Source: Nilaparvata lugens (lineage: Eukaryota > Arthropoda > Insecta > Hemiptera > Delphacidae). Taken from it: a stretch of DNA of 64,000 nt. The stretch lies in contig NC_052514.1 in NCBI RefSeq assembly GCF_014356525.2, positions 1,278,471-1,342,470 on the forward strand, given 5' to 3'. Within the stretch, counting starts at the first letter, position 1; each line of letters opens with the position of its first letter. Below, in pieces: positions 1-12,253 of the stretch. The position numbers and the translations under genes are program-made. Under the pieces are notes generated by a model, which saw nothing but the letters and a program-made list of their open reading frames with translations, did no database searches and was not told the DNA's origin.

Positions 1-1733
1 CAATTATTACATTAGTGTGAATGATTATCTCTAGTACATTCGGACTTTAACCCTTTGAATTGTAACGTAGTCTAATTATATACTCTACTTTTACATTAAG
101 TTAATAATCCAGTTATAACGTTTAAGAAAACTATTGATAATTACTTTTCCCAATGAACTATACGACATAATATTTATGAAAACAAATTAATAATAACATT
201 TCTATTTTACTTGAGTGAATTACTTTTGAAGTTAGTCAACTCTCAGAATGAACAACCTTGAATATAATAAAAAAGTATAACAAAATAGTTTACCTTGAAT
301 AGCGGGTTTGAGAATAGCTTATATACAAATATCTTCATATGTCAAAAAATTCAAAATCACTTAACAAAATAGAAAGAAAGAAACTTGAAGTGAATAATCA
401 CATCGTGGAGTAGTTGTTAAACCTAGGGCTGCTTGCTGGCAACTGAATAAGGAGAAAATGATTTCTCCCCTCTACCAATGCCTCGCACTGGCTGGGTGCT
501 CACCCACAGCTGGCTGAGTAAGCACAAATAAATAAATGCTCTCTTTGTTCTTATTCTTCTTCCTAAAATGTTAATACTTTTTTGCCATATTATAAATGAA
601 AGGGAAATGAAATTTGATTCATAATCAAAATTCGTTTCAACTCAATCATCTAGAGCATAAACTAATAATCAATAAAATATAATTATGAATATTATATACA
701 TTTAATTCTCTTGACAATAAATACTCTCATGCAAGGGATGCTTCCCTGTACGGATGGAGGAGTTGCTGCAGACCCTAGAAACTCTCTCATAGTAGAAAAA
801 AAATCAATTTGCTTATCGAATTCCTTACATAATGTATCCAGTAATATCACTTTGTACAGTTGATTTTATGCAGTTAACTATTTTATAATTAATTTAATAA
901 CCAACCAGCAATATTTCATACATGCAAAACGTTGATTTACAGTTGAAATAAATATTGCAATTAATCAATCGATCAGTTGTCACAGGCATTGATCAACTCC
1001 AATTTTCAACCTCTGTCACAATAGAATCTTCAAATTAACTACTTTGCAGACGTACTTATTCTATTGTAGCTGACTACTATGTTATTGATTGTGAGGAGTC
1101 AATTGAAGACACCCAAATATCGATTATCGTTCTTAAGATTGTTGGAAGGATCTCTGAAAGGATGAGTCAATAATCGAAGTCACCCATGTATCGATCACCT
1201 TATATATCGATCTGAGGATTGTTAGGTATTCAAGCGAGATTATCGAACTTGATTGAAAGGATCTGAGAAGGAACCGTGGCAGGATTATTGACCGGATGAT
1301 CCTTAGAAGAAGACGCCAAAAAAACACTTTACTTTTGCACAAAACAATTATATCTATCAGGCATGGTGTAACAGTTGAAAAGAGTCCTCTTCAATAGTTA
1401 GATACGTGGTTCCCTTCTGCATGACTTCTGTTCTGTGTTCTCTTTAATGGAGCTCAGTGACGAGGCACATTTGAAAGGATGAAATAATGGAAGTGATAGA
1501 GGAGTGACAAATGGCTGAAGAAATGAGCAATGAGTATTCAATGACCAATGACCAATGTATTAGTATTCAATGACCAATGAACTCCTGTATCAAGGATACC
1601 GGTAGTGTGTTCGAATACTTGCGGTTCGGAACCCACACTGTTTTGTTACGTTTTTAATTATCTTCACATGTCATTTCATTTATGTTTCTTAAGAACTATT
1701 ACACAGTAGAGTACTGTCTGATTTATTCTTTAC
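1..1733. other. AT-rich DNA, no gene seen
   Basis: No coding exon is supported. Around 420-535 there is a short GC-richer stretch ending in a run of AAAT units, which could be the 3' tail of a LINE or SINE, but this is weak. The small open frame near 1133-1342 has no recognisable domain. Confidence 0.5.
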
Positions 1734-1751
1734 ATGTTAAAATCAACTGAA

Positions 1752-1935
1752 ATTTTCGTCTTCTTTTTCTTCTTCTTCTCTTCTTCTTCTTCTTCTTCTT
1801 CTCTTCTTCTTCTTCTTCTTCTTCTTCTTCTTCTTCTTCTTCTTCTTCTTCTTCTTCTTCTTCTTCTTCTTCTCTCTCTCATTCTCTCTGCCTCTATCAA
1901 TCTATCTCTTTCTCTCTTACTCTCTCTCTTTTTAG
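1752..1935. repeat. (TTC)n then (TC)n microsatellite
   Basis: About 120 bases of near-perfect TTC repeats run into CT-rich sequence. The open frame across it encodes only Phe/Ser/Leu runs and is not a gene. Confidence 0.95.
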
Positions 1936-1947
1936 GGATGTATTAAT

Positions 1948-3425
1948 CAAAAATAGAATAGAATAGTTGATTATTTCATCAAGACAATTGTAAAATACAA
2001 TAGTTACACTTTTTACCAATTGAAAGACAATAGAAAGTACCAATAGAAGATAATTACAATATTCTTGATATAGCAATACTATAATAAAAGTCTCTCTAAA
2101 CAGTAAATCACAAAAAATAGTTACTTCATAGCACGTTTGTTGACTATCATAATAGTACAAACAAAAACTTCTAATAATAAGTAAAATTCTAGCAAAACTA
2201 ATAAATTATCATTACAATTTGAAAATATTCAATAACTGAATGAATCATTTCAGGCACAATACTATTATAATTTGCCACTGTATTAGGCTAAACTAAGAGA
2301 GAAAGAAAAAAAATATTGATGAAATAAAATACTGACTTGCAAAGTGGTTAATTTATCACTTGAGGGCAAGCAGTGTTAATTCAAATTAACATAAATTTCA
2401 TTTCCAGGAAGGCTCTTATTAGTTTCTTTCTTTATTCACAAATCCTAAAAATAATCAAGTTAATGATTGAGAGAGAATCTACAGGGGTAGGCCTACCCCA
2501 AAACTGTTACTCTCTCTAATTTTTATATTAACTATTATAGTCAAAATTATGAGATTGTATTATAAATACTTAAGGACACTCTCTAGGACTACTGATTATT
2601 AAAGCACAATAAAACTGAACAAGTACTCTAAAGTGTATTGACACTATTCAAGTGTAAATCACACCTGAACATAACCTATAAACTTGAGTGTTGATAGGAA
2701 ATGACATTGGGTAATACAAGGCAGAACATCCAAAAGGATCTCCCCGCCGAAAAAAGTCATAAAAATAAAGTAATAGATAATCTGAAAATGGCTCTTGAAG
2801 ATTTGGAACTAGTAGTTTTGCAATAAAATAGCGGGTACTTCAACATTTTATTGTGTTTTAATACTCAAGTATGTTCACATTTTGATTGAAGATAACTCAA
2901 CTATTACTGTAATCTAATTCCATCATGAGGAAGATATAAGGGAGATTATAAACTTATATAAAATGACTTAATCACATCACTCTTTCTGAATTCCTTATGA
3001 TCTCGAAAAGAGTAGGCCTATACTAGTACTACAATATCGTGTTAGTCATACTCTTTTAATGTAAACATCAATATTACACAACCATTTAATCACTATCACT
3101 CATGAAAGTCTTCAACTAATCAACTCTAATTCCAAACTTGTCTATCTAATCATTCAAACTTTAAATCCCAAATCCGTTTTATCTTAATCTTATTCTAATC
3201 TCTTGCTGAAGTGAAAGATTCACTACAAACTGTCAACATCTGATATCAACCAACTTCAACATAAATATTGGTTCCCATCCATCGAATACTGTCAGTACGA
3301 TTTTACATTAACTTTACACTAATTAGCCTAGAACTCGCACACGTCCTTTCCCGATAACTTATTCTATAATTAGATTCACGAGAAAATGTCAGCATTGGTT
3401 GGATATGGGAAGCATTGATGTGATT
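1948..3425. other. AT-rich DNA, no gene seen
   Basis: Mostly unique AT-rich sequence. At 1951-1975 a short TAGAA-type run resembles the 3' tail of the CR1-group element at 46.56 kb, so a decayed minus-strand relative may lie here. That is only a suggestion; no coding remnant was found. Confidence 0.4.
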
Positions 3426-3426
3426 C

Positions 3427-4046
3427 GTTGACCGAGCGAAGTGAGGTCTAAGATTCAAGTCGACGTTTTGGCATTTCTCTTAATGCTTATATGTTTAAAT
3501 GTTGCGCATTTACGGCGAAACGCGGTAATAGATTTTCATGAAATTTGACAGGTATGTTCCTTATTAAATTGCGCGTCGACGTATATACAAGGTTTTTGGA
3601 GATTTTGTATTTCAAGGATAATATATAAAAGGAAAAAAAAGCCTCCTTCATATGTCAATATTACAGTAAAAATCAGACTATAGAATTATTCATCATAAAT
3701 CAGCTGTCGAGTTGACTATAAATTGCATGCCATGACGCATGCAATTCAATATATCAATGTAAATTGGTAAAAAAATTAACAGCTGTGTAGACTATAAATT
3801 GCATGTCTCATTGAATGCAATTTTTATGCACTATTAAATAGGATGCAAAGAACTTATAACAGCTCGTCTGGGCGCCTAGATGTCTTCTGGTTTTCTCGCG
3901 CTAAATTCCGGAAAGCGTTATATGATAATTAATCTTGTGTAAGCATGATCTGATCAAAAAAATAGTTGGTGTATCAGTGTGGATGTGCTTATGGTTTGGG
4001 ACGTCGCTATAACTGCGCGAGGTCTACTGTTCACAGAACTACTAGT
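3427..4046 (+). mobile_element. Helitron-like nonautonomous element, family E, copy a
   Basis: The left end begins GACCGAGCGAAGTGAGGTCT. About 270 bp of conserved left-end sequence is shared with copies at 20.0, 27.8 and 58.7 kb. The right end reads GTTCACAGAACTACTAGT, with CTAG followed by T, as expected of a Helitron 3' end (CTRR, insertion before T). The interior (about 3720-4000) is not shared with the other copies. There is no coding capacity. The class assignment rests on the 3' end and modular structure only; the hairpin is short. Confidence 0.6.
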
Positions 4047-4078
4047 AAGTCATGATGACAGTGATTTTAGTAACCAGT

Positions 4079-4450
4079 TATAGTGAGGTTCATGTTATAA
4101 TGGCAGTGTTTGATTAGCAACAGTATTGCTATCCTTGTTTATATCATTCAACAAAGCGGTTAGCGCTATCGCTTTCCTGCTTTGCTCTGTTGTCAGATCG
4201 TCTTATAACAATGTAGAATTGAGAATTAGTTAACAAGATATTCCATCTTAATAATTATGAAAGTATTAAAAATATAATTTTAAAATATAATAGAATATAA
4301 TAATTGATTATTTTAAACAGGAATGAACAGTTAATATTACATCAATAAACCTGTTTCAGCTACCGTCTATAGGAGGCATTGGCAAGAAAGAGGATCGGCA
4401 ACGTTCTTCTATCTTTCTCCACTGCCATTATAACTTGGACCTCATTGTAG
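4079..4450 (+). mobile_element. MITE family M, complete copy
   Basis: This is a roughly 370-bp element with near-30-bp terminal inverted repeats. The left end is of the type TATAGTGAGGTCCACGTTAT and the right end is its complement. TA at both ends suggests a TA target site, as for Tc1/mariner-type elements. It has no coding capacity. At least nine other full or partial copies lie in this window. Confidence 0.85.
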
Positions 4451-4622
4451 GCTAGTTACATACACATCGATTTTTGGTCGTAGAATTTTTCGCCTTCCTT
4501 ATAAATTCTATTAGATTAAATGGAACTTGACACACATCATCTGTTTAATTTAATGGAATTTATAAGGACGGAAAAAAATCGTACGTCCAAAAATCGATGC
4601 ATGTGTAACTGGCTCTAGCCTC
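4447..4622. repeat. Foldback MITE with ATCGATTTTTGG arms
   Basis: Two arms of about 75 bp are reverse complements. The left arm reads TACACATCGATTTTTGGTCG and the right arm ends in TCGATGCATGTGTAACTGGC. A partial copy of the right half lies at 20255-20345. It is noncoding. Confidence 0.75.
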
Positions 4623-4910
4623 TCAACTTTTGGACAGTTTTGAGCATGCGATTTAAAATAGTTTCATCTAGTTTCGTTCTATGTTAGTTACATAACTACT
4701 ATGCACTAGTTTTTTGTCGTCTAATTTTGGTGCAAGCCGTTCTCGTGCCGAGTTTATGAGGTGTATTTCTAGTTTTTTTCCTTCTGCCAGTCCTCACGAA
4801 TACTCTATAATCGCTCTAAATTCCTTCGAGGATCATATAGGTTGCTTACTAATTTGCAGACTTTCGTTAACCGGTCTAGGATATGACGCATGAAGTGCAA
4901 TGTGTGTGTG

Positions 4911-6171
4911 TATAGTGAGGGTCACGTTATAATGGTGGTGGAGAAAGATAGGTGGACAGCGTTGCCGATTCTCTGTCTAGTCACTGTCCTCTATAGAAGA
5001 TAGCGGTATCTAATGTTAATATTAACTGTTCATTCTTGTTTAGAATATAATAATATTTTCTCCGCCAAGAAAATATACAGAGTGGGTGAGAAGTCCGAGA
5101 ACGGTTTAATATCTCATACACAAAGGTGATTTGACGGTGGGTGTGATTGGGGATCCTACTCAAATTGAAAATACTACTTTACTATGACTTTAAAAATATT
5201 GTCCGCCATCTTGGATCCGCCATATTGAATGCAACTTTATTTTTTTAAACAGGAAGGTGATCATGTGATACATGATTTCTATACGAAATTTAAAGAGAAA
5301 ATGAATGATGGAAACCGCACATCGATATCTCAAACTGTTCAGAAGATATTCACATTATTAATCAATACTATTCATAGCAGAAAGGAGAGAAAAAGTATGA
5401 GAACGGATTATCTCATAAAAGTTTGTGATTCCAAGGTGGTTGTGATTGGGGATCCCTCTCAAATTTAAAATACTACTTTACTATGACTTTAAAAATCTGG
5501 TCCGCCATCTTGGATCCGCCATACTGAATGAAACTTTATTTTTTTGAATAGGAAAGTGGTCATGCGATACATGATTTCGATACGAAATTTCAAGAAAAAA
5601 TGAATGGTGAAAATCGCACATCGATATCTCAAACCGTTCAGAATATATTCACATTATTAATCAATATCATGCATATCAGAAATGAGATACATAAGTGGTA
5701 TTGATTAATAATGTGAATATCATCTGAATGGTTTGAGATATCGATATGCGGTTCTTGTCATTTATTTTCTCTTGAAATTCCGCATCGAAATCATGTATCG
5801 CATAAGCACCTTCCTATTTAAAAAAAACTTGCATTCAATATGGCAGATCCAAGATGGTGGACCATATTTTTAAAGTCATAGTAAAGTAGTCTTTTCAATT
5901 TGAGTAGGATCCCCAATCACACCCACCGTCAAATCACATTTGTGTATGACATATTAAGCCGTTCTCGGACTTTTCACCCACTCTGTATAGAGATTTCAAT
6001 GATTTAATAATAAAATCACAAAATTGAGATCTAATACTTTGTTAATTTATTATTTTCCTAGATTGTTGAAAAAAATCTGTCTACTTAGCGGAGGTAGAAA
6101 ATGATAGACAAGGATAGCAACACCAATGCTAATCAAGCACTGCCATTATAACGTGGACCTCACTATATTAT
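4911..6171 (+). mobile_element. MITE family M copy, split by a foldback insertion
   Basis: The left half (4911 to about 5074) and right half (about 5990-6171) are the two halves of one family M element, with standard TIRs at 4911 and 6145-6171. The roughly 915 bases between them are a separate foldback element, so this copy was the target of a later insertion. Confidence 0.75.
5075..5990. repeat. Foldback element with direct and inverted copies
   Basis: The ends are inverted: left CAGAGTGGGTGAGAAGTCCG, right ending TTTTCACCCACTCTG. An approximately 298-bp unit occurs twice in direct orientation (GGGGATCC landmark at 5150 and 5448) and once inverted (5690-5990). The small open frame at 5229-5468 lies inside the repeat unit and resembles no protein I know. 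Confidence 0.8.
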
Positions 6172-7060
6172 GTTTAAGTTAAATGTAGTATAACAAAACA
6201 TCATGCACATTTTCTGTGTTATTTTTAGTACGATGGAAAATGACAATAATGGATATAACGAGTAGATTTATGAGATGCATTCACTTTTTAAGCGTTTTAT
6301 GATTGTGGAGAACTAAATAGTCCTGCAAGAAAGTAAAAGTCAACTTCTTTGTAGTTTGAGATAAATTCTGAATTTCTCAAGTAAATTAAATGGAGCTGTA
6401 AACTAAGCAGGATGTAATATAGCTAAGGGAATTATGGCTATACTGTAATAGGGATTCCATAATGAAATTATTATTGATCAAATTTATTCTGTAAATCATG
6501 ATCTTGTAGTTAATTTTGGATTGAATTGCTAATTTTTCTGATGGGTGATACAGTATCTATCAGAATCCTATACCCCATTATAATTCCGTCATTAAGATTT
6601 TATAATATTTCACCAGAGCATCAATTAGAGCAAGTAAAATTTTCTAATATTTCACCAGAGCACGTATTAATGAATTGTTGACCACAGCGCAATCGCATAG
6701 ATACGACCACCCCGTCTTTCGGAGTAGACGATTAACCGTCGGTCCCGACTACCTGAAGAGTAGTCGTCATCTCTCATCATCCCTCCCTCTCACTCATTAC
6801 CACGCACAAGTCTAAGAGCTTATGTGGGCATCACCCTCAGTATTAGATGAGTGCTTCAAATTCTAATCATCCGAATCAAAATTGAGACCGTACCTAATTC
6901 TGATAATCAAATATTAGGTTAATATTGGAGTTTTCACAACAAAAAGAAACAGAAAAATAAGAATACAAATCTTGATCAAATATATTAAAGTATTATTCAT
7001 TAATTAAATTATTATAGAAGAGTGTTAATTCTTTTCGAACATAGCCTTATATCTAAAATA
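6172..7060. other. AT-rich DNA with a LINE 3'-tail fragment
   Basis: No gene seen. At about 6690-6860 there is a GC-richer block containing CCGTCGGTCCCGACTACCTG, related to blocks at 24605 and 44610. Such blocks look like conserved 3' UTRs of a non-LTR retrotransposon family. A small direct duplication containing TAATATTTCACCAGAGCA lies at about 6605-6665. Confidence 0.5.
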
Positions 7061-7061
7061 T

Positions 7062-7395
7062 TGAATGAAAAAGACTAAGAAATTGTCAAAAAACCAAAGA
7101 TTTATTGATACTTAGAAAGACCGGTTTCGGTTATTACACCACTGTCAATATCTGAGAAACTCAGAGGAACTGTCAGAAAACCACAGATTTATTGATACTT
7201 AGAAAGACCGGTTTCGGTTATTACACCATTCTCAGAGATTGACAATGGTGACAATTCTCAGAGATTGACAATTGTGTAATAACCGAAACCGGTCTTTCTA
7301 ATTATCAATAAATCTGTGGTTTTTGACAATTCTTAGTCTTTCTCATCCAATATGAATAATTACCACAATATCAACTTCTCAACTAAACAAAAAGT
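7062..7395. repeat. Foldback element F2 (ACCGGTTTCGGT family)
   Basis: Arms begin with GAAAAAGACTAAGAAATTGT and contain GAAAGACCGGTTTCGGTTAT; the right arm is the reverse complement. The left arm is duplicated in this copy (7080-7160 and 7165-7230). Other copies are at 36998-37097 (one arm), 40909-41165, and a fragment in 22822-22890. Confidence 0.85.
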
Positions 7396-7654
7396 TATAT
7401 CTGAAATTTGCTGAGATAATCAGAAATTCCGCTTATTCTCTTCTAGAAGTGATTCAGGTAATTTTTGCTCGACTGTAATGTATTATAAACTGAATTTAAG
7501 GATATAAAATGTTTAATATACGTTTGAAACAAGATAGGCTACCTACCTATTCCAAATATATGAGTGATATAGCCTAGATAGAACTGAGAAGAACTAGGCC
7601 AACTTTTCATGGAAGATACGATACTTTCTTCAAAAGTCATGAAAAATACTGACA

Positions 7655-7820
7655 GAAGACTAGAAAAATGGGGGCGCGACAGACGAGACCGACGACAGTC
7701 GAGGCCTGCGACAGTAGAGGACTGTTTTCCAGTCCTCTACGGTCGTAGGCCTCGACTGTCGGGAGTGTACCGTCGCTGGTCTCGTCTGTCGCAGGACTCT
7801 TCTGTCGTTTACCTCGTTTG
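7655..7820. repeat. GC-rich foldback hairpin
   Basis: A strongly GC-rich block in AT-rich surroundings. CGACAGTCGAGGCCTGCGAC on the left pairs with GTCGTAGGCCTCGACTGTCG on the right around a loop near 7731. Open frames on both strands are consequences of the palindrome and carry no known domain. Confidence 0.75.
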
Positions 7821-7847
7821 ACATCGACCCAGAAAAATGATATGTAA

Positions 7848-8013
7848 AGGTGCGTACAGATGTACGCGCCGCGAACATGAGCAATTCACTTTTAATCAGC
7901 TGATTATATCTTTATTTTCACAGAAACGGTAAGATACAGATATGAAAAGTTTGGCATCAGCTGATTAAAAGTGAATTGCTCATGTTCGCGGCGCGTATAT
8001 CTGTACGCACCTT
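7848..8013. repeat. MITE with AAGGTGCGTACAGATGTACG ends
   Basis: This is a 166-bp element whose roughly 60-bp terminal inverted repeats are nearly identical and include CGCGAACATGAGCAATTCAC. It is noncoding. Confidence 0.85.
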
Positions 8014-8189
8014 AAGAGAGAATGATTCCATAGTACAGTATTATAAAGCCTATTTAATAAAGATGATAATACAAGGTTACTTAGTCTTAAATACAGTACA
8101 ACATTATATATTCCAGTATCCTTGGCTTATATTCTGTACTGATACGCAGTACAACATTATTCAAGTATCTGTGGCTTACTAACTGTACT

Positions 8190-9310
8190 GATACGTAATA
8201 GTATATTTCGCACCTAGGGCCGAAAATGAGACTTTTCCGGCTCGAAATCGGTTTTCAAGTCCGAGGCCGTAGGCCGAGGACTAGAAAAGATTGAGAGCTG
8301 GAAACACATTTTTGCCCGTGGTGCTAACGCTATTTTTCACCACACAAAAAATAAAACAATAATATATAAATGAGAATAATTGTTTATTAGGCACTTCCGA
8401 AAGCAAAACTGGAAGGTCATAGCTCTAGCAAATCTGGGGTAATCTGAATATCAGGAAATTCTCCAATTTTTTTTTTCATTTTCAGTGAATACAATTACAA
8501 ATCGTATAAATATGATTGGGAAAGAACAATAGGCATGGCCCAAACTATTCTGTTCCCAAATTTTGATAATGAATAACATGTTCGAAAAAATAGGTTGGTT
8601 TTAGTAGTTTCAAGTAGTTCAAAAATTATCCACCAGGTTTAGTGGTAAACGCAGTACTTAAGCTGGGTAGATTTGAATATTTGTCTAAATAACCTAAAAT
8701 TATTAGTTCACAAATTACAGGCAATGTTCCGCACGTGTATGTGAATCAATACTTTGGAGTGTGTGAGTGTGTGAAATGTTTAGTGAGAGTGTGATTTGTG
8801 TTCAATTATGTTTTAATGTGGGAGGTTGAGTTTATACTTTTTTATTCTTTCAAATGGCAATAAGATGATATTATTATGAATGTTTTGATTCTTGAAAAAT
8901 ATACAAAAATAATGATAATTTTTGGATCAGCTGTTTTAGCGCACATAAAATTTGAACAATGTGGATGTCACAATGCTTGTTATCGGAAGTTGAGGTTAGA
9001 GGTTCTATCCTACTCTGAAAATCGAATTTGAATAGTTTATAATGTATCTTATTTGTATTTCATTCATCCAAATAGAGTGATAGTATCTTTTTGCAAAATA
9101 CTTTATTAAATCCTAGTTGCATAAACTGATTCAGTTTCATAAACTATTTTGTAAAAACGTACACATCAAATCAGAATCAGCTGACTTCAAGGTTATTTTA
9201 CAGCCCTAGGGCCGTAAAACTTTTACCGGCCTGGTCAGAAAACAATCACTTTCGGCCTCCATATGACGCACAAAAACCAGCTCATTACATCCAAGTGGGG
9301 CGAAAAACAA
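8190..9310. mobile_element. Nonautonomous element, family P, copy 1
   Basis: The left end contains GTATATTTCGCACCTAGGGC and a GC-rich CCGAGGCCGTAGGCCGAGGA stretch shared with 14428-15045. The interior (about 8660-8990) matches the interior of the elements at 11931-12253 and 14710-14880. The right end (about 9200-9310) has another GC-rich patch. The borders are approximate. A retroelement-tail fragment (family H) may be embedded at 8470-8600. Confidence 0.55.
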
Positions 9311-9720
9311 TAAACTTGAAAAATATGTATAGAATCGAAAATCACACTAGCTTAACAAAGAAAAAACTAGTTCTATTCACTCACCACCTCTGTAATTTTT
9401 ATTATCAATTATTGTAAATCGATTTGTCAGTGTAATTGCATTTATTTAATATTCAGCTCAGATTTTACTCAACCTTGTTAACCTTTCAGCACACCAAACA
9501 GAGAAAATGAATCACTTCCCACGATTTTTTCTATGATGCAATCAGTAATAGTAATATTATATCAAGCGTCATATCATTCTGCAACAGTTACATATTACCA
9601 ATCCACAAGCAGATAAATGTATGATAAATGTCAGAATACTGGTACGGTAATACCTATTATCAATACCAGGCTACTATAGCCTGTCTAATATTCTGTAATT
9701 TTCATTTCCAAGTATCAATT

Positions 9721-9723
9721 AAA

Positions 9724-9778
<55 letters not shown>
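9721..9778. repeat. (TA)n microsatellite
   Basis: A nearly pure TA dinucleotide run that abuts the 5' end of the Helitron-like element which follows. It may be an expansion of that element's TATATATA terminus. Confidence 0.9.
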
Positions 9779-9780
<2 letters not shown>

Positions 9781-10440
9781 CGAAATGCCACTCACTCACT
9801 GACTGACTGACTCACTCACTCGCAGAACTAAAAATCTACCGGACCAAAAACGTTCAAATTTGGTAGGTATGTTTAGTTGGCCCTTTAGAGGCGCACTAAG
9901 AAATCTTCTGGCAATATTCTAACTCTAAGGGTGGTTTTTAAGGGTTTAAAGTTCGTCTTTTAGCATTTATATTCTTCTTATTCTCTTAATTATAATTAAA
10001 AAATGTCCATACCGTATGTTAATATAGTACTGTAATGTAGAGAACGTACCTCTTCGAAACAGTTGTTAACTGGTAACTAAATTAATAATTTTGTCAGGTT
10101 GGCATTAAGTTGAGTTGACTTTGTTAGATTGGCACCAAGTTGAAGATTGAAATGCATTTATCGCGGAAGATTGATTGGGCACTGCTACCTTACTTCAATC
10201 AGAGCTATTCCTGGGAATATTATATTACTAGCCGTCAGGCTCGCTTCGCTCGCCATATCCGTTTAGCCAGACGAGACTGTCAGTCTGGACCCCCGACTGG
10301 ATCGACCTAACATATGATAAAAAAATGCTCAAATGAAAAATGCAGGCGAGCGAAGCGAGTCTGCTGATCTCATTCTTGGACGATCCAGTCGGGGGTCCTG
10401 GTTAGACGGACATGGCGAGCGAAGCGAGCCTGACGGCTAG
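9772..10440 (+). mobile_element. Helitron-like nonautonomous element, family A, copy 1
   Basis: It begins with TATATATAAGCGAAATGCC and the CACT/GACT short repeats, then a conserved body. It ends in a foldback (10228-10440) whose arm is CTAGCCGTCAGGCTCGCTTC, with the final CTAG followed by T. CTAG|T with an adjacent GC-rich hairpin is the classical Helitron 3' signature. There is no Rep/helicase coding. The same family occurs on the minus strand at 25317-26025 and 61776-62302. Confidence 0.7.
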
Positions 10441-10445
10441 TAAAG

Positions 10446-11120
10446 TATAAAGCTATGATCAATTACTACTTTCAGTGTTGTAGTGATTCCATTCAATATC
10501 AGAATTCACAGTATTACTATTCACTATTTTTCATTGAATGTTCGTTTTGTGAAACAAGATCTGGTGACTAATCAATCGGTACCTGTATTCATTCAAGATT
10601 AATCTAAATTTCAACTTCCAAGACTTACTGCTGACGACTGTATGACTGTATAATCCATCTCTTCTTCTTCTTCTTCTTCTTCTTCTTCTTTCTCTTCTTC
10701 TTCTTCTTCTTCTTCTTCTTCTTCTTCTTCTTCTTCCATTTTATCCATCTCTGAAACTCTGAAACAGAGATCATGACTGTGTTGACCTTGCATGATTTAG
10801 AATAAGTAGTATAGTATTTGTTGAATGTTAATTTCTCCGGTCAGATTGATGACGTGTCGATTATATTATTCGTGAGTTCCTTGTTAATCTTTGAATAACA
10901 CTGGTTTTCATTGATGGTGTGATTTCTTATAAGCAGAGAATCGATGCAATATGATACAAAACCAGGCGAGGTTATTTTCTGATTACTACAGATCTCTTCT
11001 CTTTTCATTCAGCTATGTTTTCGATTGTCGAATTGTGCATTTTGTCTCTTCAATCCCAATGTTCATCTATTTATTTATTTGTTCTATTCATTTATATTTT
11101 TTACAAAGAAACACTGATAC
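10446..11120. other. Noncoding; (TTC)n and a LINE-tail fragment
   Basis: A (TTC)n run occupies about 10658-10738; the Glu-rich minus-strand frame across it is an artefact. At about 11056-11112 a TTTATTTATT sequence followed by TTTTTTACAAAGAAACACTG matches the region at 40765-40812 and looks like the 3' end of a minus-strand retroelement. Confidence 0.55.
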
Positions 11121-11132
11121 TATACTATAATA

Positions 11133-11410
11133 AAATAAAGTACTGGCTCATACACGTACGGGATAGGAGAATTATGTTTGGCGTATCATCACGTCTCAAC
11201 TACTTGACTGACCACATGCTAGGGTCTAATTAAAAAAGCTTAACAAACTGAAAATTTCATCTATTGAAATCTCGGAGAACTTAAAATAGACCATCCTTGG
11301 TAAATTAATAATCTATAAGCAAAATTCCAAGTTAATCAGTCCAGTAGTTCAGACGTGATGATGCGTCATTCGTGAATTTCCTATCCCGTACGTGTATAAG
11401 TCAATTCTTT
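11133..11410. repeat. Foldback MITE with ACACGTACGGGATAGG arms
   Basis: The left arm, CATACACGTACGGGATAGGA (11149 on), is inverted at 11387-11400. The inner TCATCACGTCTCAACTACT pairs with the sequence at 11341-11362. The interior is unrelated AT-rich DNA. Confidence 0.7.
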
Positions 11411-11930
11411 TCTATTATCATATTATAGAAAATACTTATGGGATACTTATACACTGATATTGTAACCTTGGTGTATCTGCAGTCAGGTCTTAGCATTGCC
11501 TCTGAGTGCATTGACAGGAGATATTTTTGGTAGACTGCAACAATTGAAATAGTTCTAACTGCTCATGTGGAACTAGAGTTTTTTTCTGTGTTTCAGATGT
11601 GTCCAGCAACACTGCGAGATGCTAAAGAAGAGGGAAGAATGCAGCAGATATAAATAGATCACGTATACATTTGCCTGTTTTTTCAAAGAAGATGTTCTCA
11701 AGGTTCAACTGCCTTTTTGGGATCGTTTTATAGGAAATAGATGAAGTTCGATGGGAGACCTTGGAATTTTTTCATATTTTATAACTAGATTGAAGAACTT
11801 TTTCATTTTTTTTGAATTGGTGAGACTTTTTACCTTAACTTTTCTATCGGTAAGATAAATAATAAATAATAATACATAATGATAAATAATAATGAATAAA
11901 ATAAATAATAAATAAATATTTTCTATCGGT
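11411..11930. other. Noncoding, AT-rich
   Basis: No gene or clear repeat except a local duplication of TTTCTATCGGT (about 11840 and 11920) bracketing an AATAATAA-rich stretch just before the next MITE. Confidence 0.4.
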
Positions 11931-12253
11931 GAAGGTAGGTTTTCGTTTGTGCGAAAATGCCGTCGTCGACAACTACAGGGTGAGGATTTCACATTGGGTA
12001 GATTTAAATCAATCTAAATAACCTAAAATATTATGTTAAATTATCTTTCAATGGAGGAAGTTAAGTTCATACTTTTGAATGGCAACATGCTGATAGCATT
12101 CGAAATTTTTTGATTCTTAAATAATAAACTCAAATAACGAAAAGTTGTCGGATCAGCTGTTTTAGTACACTTGAAATTTGGACAATATGAAAGTCTCCAG
12201 ACAACAATGCTTGTCGTCGTCGACTTGTTTTCGCACAAACAAAAACATACCTC
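11931..12253. mobile_element. MITE with GTTTTCGTTTGTGCGAAAA ends
   Basis: A 323-bp element. The left end, GGTAGGTTTTCGTTTGTGCG, is inverted at the right end (TTTTCGCACAAACAAAAACA). The inner CGTCGTCGAC motif is also mirrored. A relative lies at 16443-16770. The small minus-strand frame across it is not conserved coding. Confidence 0.8.

Noticed and set aside
1734..1946. Phe/Ser/Leu-rich frame
   Set aside because: Translation of a (TTC)n tract.
7609..7884. Arg-rich frames on both strands
   Set aside because: Both follow a GC-rich palindrome and MITE; mirror-image frames are expected from an inverted repeat.
10611..10793. Glu-rich frame on the minus strand
   Set aside because: Translation of a (TTC)n/(GAA)n microsatellite.
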